Of a stretch of 57,630 nt of DNA, positions 52,413-57,630 are shown piece after piece (within the stretch, counting starts at the first letter, position 1; every line of letters starts with the position of its first letter). Under the pieces are notes generated by a model. That model saw only the letters and a list, made by a program, of their open reading frames with translations, was not told the origin of the DNA and made no database searches. The position numbers and the translations under genes were made by a program. Source of the DNA: Candidatus Sumerlaeaceae bacterium (GTDB taxonomy: Bacteria; Sumerlaeota; Sumerlaeia; Sumerlaeales; Sumerlaeaceae); the NCBI GenBank assembly GCA_019695055.1, contig JAIBAT010000144.1, positions 1-57,630 of the forward strand. The letters are read 5' to 3'.

Positions 52413-52646
52413 ATGAATTCCCAGCTTCCCCGGATTGAGAAGGAAGCGATTAGACTTCCCGCCCAGGACCGCCAGACGCTTGCTCAGCGCCTGCTCGAAA
52501 GTCTTGAGGAAGGGCCCTTAACCGAGGTGGATGCTGCGTGGGTCCGGGAGGCGGAGGCTCGGTACCGCGCCTACAAGCGCGGCGGGAGGAAAGGGGTTTC
52601 GGTTGCTGCGGCGTTGCGAAAGGCGAGGAAAGCCATTGAGCCGTGA
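52413..52646 (+). CDS. Addiction-module antitoxin component (RelB-like, TIGR02574 type)
   Basis: 77 residues. The pattern IRLPAQDRQTLAQRLLESLEE followed by DAAWVREAEARYRAYKRG is that of the putative addiction module component family, which pairs with ParE/RelE toxins. It would neutralise the toxin and probably bind its own promoter. The stop overlaps the toxin GTG start as GTGA. Confidence 0.88.
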   Translation: MNSQLPRIEKEAIRLPAQDRQTLAQRLLESLEEGPLTEVDAAWVREAEARYRAYKRGGRKGVSVAAALRKARKAIEP

Positions 52647-52945
52647 AGGTCGTTCTTGACCCCGCAGCCATGGCTGAAATGATGGACGCTGCGTGCTTTT
52701 ACGAGGAGGCTCGGGTTGGTCTGGGTGTTACGTTTCTTGCCACCATTGAAGAAGCGTTTAAAAAGGTGGGCCATAAACCGCGCTTGTGGCCCAGATTGAA
52801 AGGGCCGTTTCGACGGTGTCTCATTACGGGATTCCCCTACGGCATTATTTACAGGGTTGATTTGGATTCTGTCTATGTGGCTGCGATTATGCACCTGAAA
52901 CGGAAGCCGGATTATTGGACACGTCGAACGAAGAATACGGAGTAA
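52643..52945 (+). CDS. ParE/RelE-superfamily toxin
   Basis: 100 residues. LDPAAMAEMMDAACFYEEAR and RRCLITGFPYGIIYRVD with AIMHLKRKPDYW are characteristic of the ParE branch paired with TIGR02574 antitoxins. Members poison gyrase or cleave mRNA; which applies cannot be told. The GTG start is coupled to the antitoxin stop. Confidence 0.88.
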   Translation: MKVVLDPAAMAEMMDAACFYEEARVGLGVTFLATIEEAFKKVGHKPRLWPRLKGPFRRCLITGFPYGIIYRVDLDSVYVAAIMHLKRKPDYWTRRTKNTE

Positions 52946-53280
52946 CGAGCAGACATTCAGTCTGGAAACGTCAAGCGGCTACCCGGCGCAAAGGAACCGG
53001 ATCTTCCTCCCCTGCAAGTCCTGCGGCGCCAAGAAACTGCGGGGGCCTTATATAATGTTTACGTTTTGGCCTTCGGCAAGCGATAAAAACTTTCGCTTAC
53101 TTCTGGTCGGTTAGAGATGGAAACGTCCTGTGGTTCAACCGCGTTGCGGTTGTGGGTTAGAGGGGCCGGGTTCCGCGGGCTGCGCCCGCGGCTATTCATG
53201 TTGGACCCCTTTGGGGTCCGGTCGGAGCCGGGACGGCTCCACCACCATAAAAAGACCAACAGTTGGGAGAGTGGTGTGCG
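52946..53280. other. Intergenic stretch holding the right copy of the 124-bp repeat
   Basis: 335 nt without a gene. From 53102 to 53225 it repeats 52181-52304, and at once after it lies the palindrome GGAGCCGGGACGGCTCC (53224-53240), whose reverse complement occurs at 25227-25243. Confidence 0.7.
53102..53225 (+). repeat. 124-bp three-hairpin repeat, right copy
   Basis: Hairpins CAACCGC-GTT-GCGGTTG (53136-53152), CCGCGGGC-TGC-GCCCGCGG (perfect here, one G-T mismatch in the left copy) and GGACCCC-TTT-GGGGTCC. The difference between copies keeps or improves pairing. Confidence 0.8.
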
Positions 53281-55026
53281 TTAAATCTCCAGCACCACGG
53301 GCAGGATCACGGGGAACCTCCCGGTTTCGGCTTTGATGTGTTTCTTTAGTGCGCGGCGGACCTCGGTTTTCACTGTGCCCCAGTCTTCCTTGCTTTCGGG
53401 TTCGCACCGCTCGAAGGCGTGCAGGACGACGCGCTTGCACTCTTCGAAGAAATCCTCGTGCTCGTCCATGTAGAGGAAACCGCGGCTGACGATGTCGGGG
53501 CCGGCGACCAACTCGCCGCTGGCCTGCTCGATGACGAGCATGACGATGACCATGCCGTCCTCGCTGAGGTGCTTTCGGTCGCGGAGGACGACGTCGTCGA
53601 CTCCGCCCACATCGCGGCCGTCCACGAGCACGCGGCTCAGCGGGATCTTGCCACCGCGGGCGGCGCCGTCGGCGTCCATCTCCAGCACGTCGCCGTCCTG
53701 GAGGATAAAGACCTTTTCGGGATCAATGCCCATTTCGACGCCCAAGGCCTTGTGCTCGACGAGGTGGCGGAACTCACCGTGGATGGGCATGAAATACTTG
53801 GGACGGCACAGGGAGATCATCAGCCTCAGCTCCTCACGTTGCGCGTGGCCCGAGCTATGGATCTTTGCGACGCCCTGATAAAACACGTCGGCGCCGCGAC
53901 GGAAGAGGTGGTTGATCATCCGATAGATGGCCTTCTCGTTGCCGGGGATGAGGCGCGAGCTGAGGATGACGTAGTCGCCGGACTTGATCTTGACCTCGCT
54001 GTGCTCGTCGAGGGCCATGCGGCTCAGGGCGCTCAGGGGCTCACCCTGGCTGCCAGTGGTCAGGATCACGCGCTTCTCGGGCGGCGTTTTTCGCATCTCC
54101 TTGATGTCGTAAACCAGCCCGGGGGGCACGCGCAGGCAACCGACGGACTCGGCGATGCGGATGTTGCGCGTCATATTGAGACCGGTGACGAAGACCTTGC
54201 GCTTGAGCTTCTCGGCGAGGTTCAGCACCACCTGCACGCGGTGGAGCGATGAAGCGAAGCAGGAGAAAAAGATCGTCCGCTCGCATTTCAGCATGAGTTT
54301 CTCGATGGGCTCGATGACCTCGCGCTCGCTGGTGGAGAAGCCGGGCCGGGAGATGTTGGTCGAGTCCGAGAACAGCGCCAGCACTCCCTCGTCGCCGTAG
54401 CGGGCGAAGGTGTTGTAGTCGAACGGACGGTTGTCCATCGGCGTGGCGTCGATCTTGAAATCGCCCGTAAAGATGATATTCCCAAAGGGCAGCCGGATGG
54501 CCAGTGCCAGCGTCTGGGGTATGCTGTGGGTGACGTGGATGAACTCGACGGCCACCTTGCCTATGCGGATGACGTCCCTGGGCTCCACGGCGTTGAGCTG
54601 GACCTCGTTGTGGAGGTTGTACTCCCGCAGGCGTTCGCGGACGATTTCGCAGGTCAGTTCGCTGCCGAAAATCGGGACATTGATCTGCCGCAGCAGGAAC
54701 GGCAAAGCGCCGATGTGATCCTCGTGGGCGTGGGTCAGGATGATGGCCCTGAACTGGCGGCGGTGCTCGAGGACGTAGCTGATGTCCGGGATGACCATGT
54801 CGATGCCCAGCAGGTCGTCGTCGGGGATCATCTGGCCGCAGTCCACGGCGAACATGTCGTCTCCATAGTGGAAGATCATCATGTTCATGCCGACCTCGCC
54901 GAGGCCGCCGAGGGGGATGATGCGCAGCTTGCCCGAGCGGTCAATGCGCGGCGCTCGGGGCTTGGTTTGGGTCTCCGGCTTGGCCGGGCTCAAATCTTCA
55001 AAAATGTCGTCGATGGGGGGCCTCAT
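53281..55026 (-). CDS. rnj: Ribonuclease J
   Basis: 581 residues. Metallo-beta-lactamase motif LTHAHEDHIGALPF, the beta-CASP region with FTGDFKIDATP and SDSTNISRPGFS, and IHSSGHAQREELRLM together with PIHGEFRHL identify RNase J. It acts as an endo- and 5'-exonuclease in mRNA and rRNA maturation. The C-terminal domain (KTEVRRALKKHIKAETGRFPVILPVVLEI) is complete. GGGAGA lies just before the ATG. Confidence 0.95.
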   Translation of the reverse strand: MRPPIDDIFEDLSPAKPETQTKPRAPRIDRSGKLRIIPLGGLGEVGMNMMIFHYGDDMFAVDCGQMIPDDDLLGIDMVIPDISYVLEHRRQFRAIILTHAHEDHIGALPFLLRQINVPIFGSELTCEIVRERLREYNLHNEVQLNAVEPRDVIRIGKVAVEFIHVTHSIPQTLALAIRLPFGNIIFTGDFKIDATPMDNRPFDYNTFARYGDEGVLALFSDSTNISRPGFSTSEREVIEPIEKLMLKCERTIFFSCFASSLHRVQVVLNLAEKLKRKVFVTGLNMTRNIRIAESVGCLRVPPGLVYDIKEMRKTPPEKRVILTTGSQGEPLSALSRMALDEHSEVKIKSGDYVILSSRLIPGNEKAIYRMINHLFRRGADVFYQGVAKIHSSGHAQREELRLMISLCRPKYFMPIHGEFRHLVEHKALGVEMGIDPEKVFILQDGDVLEMDADGAARGGKIPLSRVLVDGRDVGGVDDVVLRDRKHLSEDGMVIVMLVIEQASGELVAGPDIVSRGFLYMDEHEDFFEECKRVVLHAFERCEPESKEDWGTVKTEVRRALKKHIKAETGRFPVILPVVLEI

Positions 55027-55135
55027 ACATCTCCCGCAGGCCGGGCGGCTAAGGTCGGGGATACCCCGCTCCGGCAGAATTAGGGGAACCTTGGACCCGT
55101 CGGGGGGGCGGCGTCAATGGGGGAGTTTGGTGGGT

Positions 55136-55180
55136 GCCGCAACATAGTGCGGCGGGGGCTGCCTCCAACGTAGTGGAGGC
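55136..55180 (+). repeat. REP hairpin pair, downstream of the RAYT gene
   Basis: GCCGC-AACATAGT-GCGGC (55136-55153) and GCCTCC-AACGTAGT-GGAGGC (55161-55180), 7 nt apart. The same pair with the same spacing recurs at 55967-56011 on the other side of the transposase gene. Both hairpins share the loop AAC(A/G)TAGT. Confidence 0.85.
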
Positions 55181-55250
55181 AGAGAGCGTAAAGTGGAGGC
55201 AGGGAGCGTGAAGTGGAGGCAGGGAGCGGAGGGTGGAGGCAGGGAGCCAA
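55171..55250 (+). repeat. Tandem 20-bp repeat, four units
   Basis: Period exactly 20: units at 55171, 55191, 55211 and 55231, each with AGTGGAGGCAGGGAGC or a one- to two-base variant. The unit contains the 3' half of the second REP hairpin (AGT plus GGAGGC). Confidence 0.85.
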
Positions 55251-55265
55251 CCCCTCCCGCTCTCC

Positions 55266-55311
55266 GTCGCCACTACGTTGGCGGCGGTTCCGGCTGCACT
55301 TTGTTGCAGCC
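55266..55311 (-). repeat. Two REP hairpins overlapping the transposase 3' end
   Basis: On the plus strand GTCGCC-ACTACGTT-GGCGGC (55266-55285, one G-T pair) and GGCTGC-ACTTTGTT-GCAGCC (55292-55311). On the minus strand the loops read AACGTAGT and AACAAAGT, so these are inverted copies of the REP family, running over the last codons and stop of the RAYT gene. Confidence 0.75.
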
Positions 55312-55881
55312 CGTATCCTTATGTTCATTGGCCGCTTGATTCTCTATTTGCCAGTCCATGGGGCCTTCCCAGATATGGTCAATTGCCACCGGTCCCTTTT
55401 CATGGAGATAGTAGTGCCGCGCGCTCAAGTACTGCCAATCCTCGGGGGACCGGACAAATCCCGTCCGAACGGGATTCATGTGGATGTAATCAAGCTTCTG
55501 GTCGAAGATGTCGCCCCGAGACGCATCGCGGGGCGTGAAGCCGTCGGCCCAAAGCTGGCCGTTACCTGATGCCTGTTGCAGCGGTTTCAGGGCCCAAGTC
55601 TTTCGGTCCATTTCCAACATCTCAAAGATCTTGAAAGCCGTGAATCTACGAAATGCAACAAGTGTGGCGTTCAGCTTGGCCGGTTGCCCGACGCTGGTGA
55701 GCAAATGAAGGTGGTCTGGCATGATGACGTAGCCGTAGATTTTCAGGTCTGATTTTTCCCGGGCATGGTTGAGCGCCTGACAGACGGTTTCCATGTATTG
55801 GGGAGCCGTGAAAACGGGTGTGTGAGCACGCACCACATGGGTTGTGAAACAGGCGGTGCCTTCCCAAATCTCATAGGGCAT
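55273..55881 (-). CDS. REP-associated tyrosine transposase (RAYT, Y1/IS200-like)
   Basis: 202 residues from ATG 55881. The HUH motif is YGYVIMPDHLHLL and the catalytic Tyr lies in KLDYIHMNPVRTGFV, with FKIFEMLEMDRKTWALKP and a GQLWADGFTPRDA segment typical of RAYTs. The frame extends upstream through the REP hairpins without homology, so that start is rejected. RAYTs nick single-stranded REP hairpins and are domesticated single-copy enzymes. Hairpins with one loop sequence lie on both sides, the expected substrate. Confidence 0.9.
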   Translation of the reverse strand: MPYEIWEGTACFTTHVVRAHTPVFTAPQYMETVCQALNHAREKSDLKIYGYVIMPDHLHLLTSVGQPAKLNATLVAFRRFTAFKIFEMLEMDRKTWALKPLQQASGNGQLWADGFTPRDASRGDIFDQKLDYIHMNPVRTGFVRSPEDWQYLSARHYYLHEKGPVAIDHIWEGPMDWQIENQAANEHKDTGCNKVQPEPPPT

Positions 55882-55966
55882 GGTGGGCGACTGAAGTGGG
55901 GGGATTGGAGCAAAATGGCAAGGGTTAAGTCGTAGGGGTGTGGAGCCGACTGAGGGTTGCTGGGAT

Positions 55967-56011
55967 GCCGCAACATAGTGCGGCAGGGGTTGCCTCCAAC
56001 ATAGTGGAGGC
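55967..56011 (+). repeat. REP hairpin pair, upstream of the RAYT gene
   Basis: GCCGC-AACATAGT-GCGGC (55967-55984) and GCCTCC-AACATAGT-GGAGGC (55992-56011), 7 nt apart, in direct orientation with the pair at 55136-55180. Over 53 bases the two copies differ at four positions. Confidence 0.85.
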
Positions 56012-56157
56012 AAAGAGCGGGGGGCGGAGGCAAAGAGCCATTTTGAGGCAACGCGGTGTTCCTGGTGCCTTGGCGGTGAGACTTGGGAAATCATTACGGA
56101 CCCGGGCTCGGCCAAGTGCTTCACGCTCGATGCTTTGGTTGCCTCACTATTAATCAC

Positions 56158-56202
56158 CCAAAATGGCTCGTATTGACCATTTTGGTCAGGGCGGGCTTGA
56201 CA
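56158..56202 (+). promoter_or_regulatory. Inverted repeat and possible -35 element before the pseudopilin gene
   Basis: CCAAAATGG (56158-56166) and CCATTTTGG (56177-56185) are perfect 9-bp arms; the right arm is also inside TGACC-ATTTT-GGTCA. TTGACA follows at 56197-56202, but a good -10 is not evident. Confidence 0.35.
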
Positions 56203-56281
56203 TTTCACCGCTTTGCCACAATTTGGAGCGGTTTTGTTGTCCTAAATCCCATCATTCCATAAACTGGAAAAGGAGTCTCCA

Positions 56282-56917
56282 ATGTTTAAAAGCAGGAAAC
56301 TACCATTTAAGGGCTTCACTCTCATCGAGCTGCTTATCGTGGTGGCCATCATCGCGATCCTTGCAGCCATTGCCGTTCCCAACTTCCTCGAAGCTCAAGT
56401 TCGCTCCAAGGTGTCGCGCGCCAAGGCCGACATGCGCAGTACCGCCACCGCTCTCGAGTCCTATGCGGTGGATAACAATAAGTACCCGGATATCGTGACA
56501 CCTGGTATCGGTGGTCCGATCAAGCTGGGTCTGGCCTATTCCCGCGCCACGCTCCCCTTGCTGTCCACGCCGGTTGCCTATATGTCCACGGCGCTTCTTA
56601 TTGACGTTTTCGCAGTCGGAGCCATCGACACCACCTATTTTGGTTACGCAAACGCGAAGGCATCCATCAGCGATAACTTGACGGTTACTGCCGCTGGTCT
56701 TGGCAGTACTTCCGCAGGAGACCGTGACATCTTTGCCGGCCATCGCTGGTTCCTGCAGAGCGTGGGCCCCGACCGTGTCAACTACGCCCTGACCTCGGGC
56801 TTCCTCGCGGCTTTCAATGCCATGACCAACAAGACGCAATATGAATTCTTTTACGATCCGACCAATGGCACTGTTTCCGGCGGCGATGTTGTTCGCACAG
56901 GTTACGGTCAGCTCTAA
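56282..56917 (+). CDS. Type II secretion pseudopilin (prepilin-type N-terminus)
   Basis: 211 residues. The prepilin peptidase site is K10-G11 before FTLIELLIVVAIIAILAAIA, with the conserved Glu at mature position 5. The segment NFLEAQVRSKVSRAKADMRS then ALESYAVDNNKYPD is the form common in Planctomycetes, Sumerlaeota and related phyla, where dozens of such genes occur per genome. It may be a secretion-system or surface-fibre subunit. GGAG lies 8 nt before the ATG; a terminator follows, so it is monocistronic. Confidence 0.92.
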   Translation: MFKSRKLPFKGFTLIELLIVVAIIAILAAIAVPNFLEAQVRSKVSRAKADMRSTATALESYAVDNNKYPDIVTPGIGGPIKLGLAYSRATLPLLSTPVAYMSTALLIDVFAVGAIDTTYFGYANAKASISDNLTVTAAGLGSTSAGDRDIFAGHRWFLQSVGPDRVNYALTSGFLAAFNAMTNKTQYEFFYDPTNGTVSGGDVVRTGYGQL

Positions 56918-56944
56918 TTTGTAGTAAGGATTCCTGTAATATTT

Positions 56945-56985
56945 GCCCCGGTTGGCTTGGCGCCAGCCGGGGCTTTTCATTTTTC
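56945..56985 (+). terminator. Intrinsic terminator after the pseudopilin gene
   Basis: GCCCCGGTTGGC (56945-56956) pairs with GCCAGCCGGGGC (56962-56973) through 12 bp with one G-T, loop TTGGC, followed by TTTTCATTTTT. It is 27 nt past the stop: a strong Rho-independent terminator. Confidence 0.9.
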
Positions 56986-57057
56986 GCGCACCTCGTTTTG
57001 TCTGAATTCCCGGCCCTGCGCCTCGTAACTTGAGGCAACGGAGTCAGATTCTTTTCT

Positions 57058-57630
57058 TTGCACGAGATTTTTCACACAAAGCCTGAGCCGGTCACCGGCT
57101 ATCTGGTGGGCATCCGCCGCGATTCGATGACGGCGCGCGAAGCCACCGAGCACCTCGACGAACTGGAACAGCTTTCCGCGACCTACGGTATTCCCGTGGC
57201 CGGGCGCGAGCTGGTCACGCTGCGAGAAATCAACGCCGCCACCCTTGTCGGATCCGGCAAGGTGGAGCAGGTGGCCGTGGCCTGCCGCGCGTTGGACGCG
57301 GGGGTCATCATTATCGACGACGAGTTGTCGCCTTCCCAGCAGCGTAACTGGGAAAAGACCACGGGGCTTGCGGTGATTGACAGGCGCGAGGTGATCCTTG
57401 GGATTTTTGCCGACCGCGCGCGCACCAGCGAGGCGCGACTCCAGGTGCAGCTTGCCCGGGCCGAGTACTCGCTGCCGCGGCTGACCCGCGCATGGACGCA
57501 CCTTGAGCGCCAGCGCGGCGGTGGCGGAGCCCGCGGAGGCGCCGGCGAAGCGCAGCTGGAAGTGGACCGCCGTCTGCTGCGCAACCAGATTGATCGCCTG
57601 AAGCGCGAGCTTAAGCACGTGCGCCAGGTG
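57058..57630 (+). CDS. hflX: GTPase HflX, N-terminal part (runs off window)
   Basis: 191 residues visible. The N-terminal domain has GYLVGIRRDS, LVGSGKVEQV, IIIDDELSPSQQRNWE, VIDRREVILGIFADRARTSEARLQVQLA and the glycine-rich linker before GAGEAQLEVDRRLLRNQI, all HflX hallmarks. The GTPase domain lies beyond 57630. HflX splits stalled or heat-stressed ribosomes. The likely start is TTG 57058, the only canonical codon between an in-frame stop at 57031 and the conserved region apart from GTG 57106. Confidence 0.9.
   Translation, partial: MHEIFHTKPEPVTGYLVGIRRDSMTAREATEHLDELEQLSATYGIPVAGRELVTLREINAATLVGSGKVEQVAVACRALDAGVIIIDDELSPSQQRNWEKTTGLAVIDRREVILGIFADRARTSEARLQVQLARAEYSLPRLTRAWTHLERQRGGGGARGGAGEAQLEVDRRLLRNQIDRLKRELKHVRQV

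Larger units (their letters stand above)
55882..56281. other. Intergenic stretch with REP pair and pseudopilin promoter region
   Basis: 400 nt without a gene: the REP pair (55967-56011), a partial REP-tail duplication to about 56038, an inverted repeat (56158-56185) and a possible promoter with TTGACA at 56197-56202 before the pseudopilin gene. Confidence 0.65.

Noticed and set aside
55171..55250. CRISPR-like appearance of the 20-bp array
   Set aside because: Units are contiguous with no spacers and no cas genes nearby; it is a simple tandem repeat derived from a REP half.

Overview
The window is a GC-rich, densely packed stretch of a Gram-negative-type bacterial chromosome carrying 52 supported protein genes, one tRNA-Ser(UGA) and several families of dispersed palindromic repeats. 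It looks chromosomal, mixing housekeeping genes (proC, murB, ilvD, sfsA, RNase J, hflX, csp) with exopolysaccharide, nitrate-transport, redox and toxin-antitoxin loci. A lipoprotein, TAT signals, a Planctomycetes/Verrucomicrobia-style pseudopilin, DUF7009, DUF6717 and DUF2851 proteins, and a characteristic three-hairpin repeat module point to the PVC superphylum or an allied, mostly uncultured lineage (Sumerlaeota/Hydrogenedentes type). That placement is inference from family memory, not a search.

Layout. 1-8350: a partial SGNH hydrolase cut by the window edge, a pirin, then a plus-strand run of patatin lipoprotein, GT2, a small unknown gene and an HI0933-type flavoprotein, followed by yggS and proC. 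8374-10037: two orphan genes and a Phd/VapC module with a clear operator, ending at tRNA-Ser. 10010-11491: a GT87 membrane glycosyltransferase. 11424-16475 (minus): a nitrate block of Rrf2 regulator, cupin, DUF7009, NarK1, NarK2 and MobA, divergent from an A-type Fe-S carrier. 17118-24530: cold shock protein, a fused epimerase/Gfo-Idh-MocA enzyme with an unknown partner, a TIGR02757 protein, an HdeD-like membrane protein, an exported unknown and a DUF6717 protein. 25281-30874 (minus): an exopolysaccharide operon (O-antigen ligase, GT4, a 44-residue zinc ribbon, a giant TPR protein), divergent from another exported TPR protein and murB.

33741-42475: a methyltransferase with zinc ribbon, ilvD, DUF2851, DUF5329, a serine hydrolase, a homocysteine S-methyltransferase and sfsA. 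42487-51644 (minus): a large hybrid sensor kinase, then a translationally coupled redox operon (DUF6599, TAT-exported DUF362, a NapH-NapG-like fusion, a TAT-exported aldo/keto reductase with an extra Cys cluster) and a Ca2+/H+ antiporter. 52181-57630: a RelB/ParE-type module bracketed by 124-bp direct repeats, RNase J, a RAYT transposase surrounded by its presumptive REP hairpins, a type II pseudopilin and the start of hflX.

The strongest candidates for undescribed biology are the four-gene redox operon (46 kb) and the RAYT/REP locus (55 kb), whose hairpins keep one 8-nt loop while the stems change in a compensated way. Many genes overlap as ATGA, TTGA, GTGA or TGATG, so translational coupling is common and was used to fix several starts.
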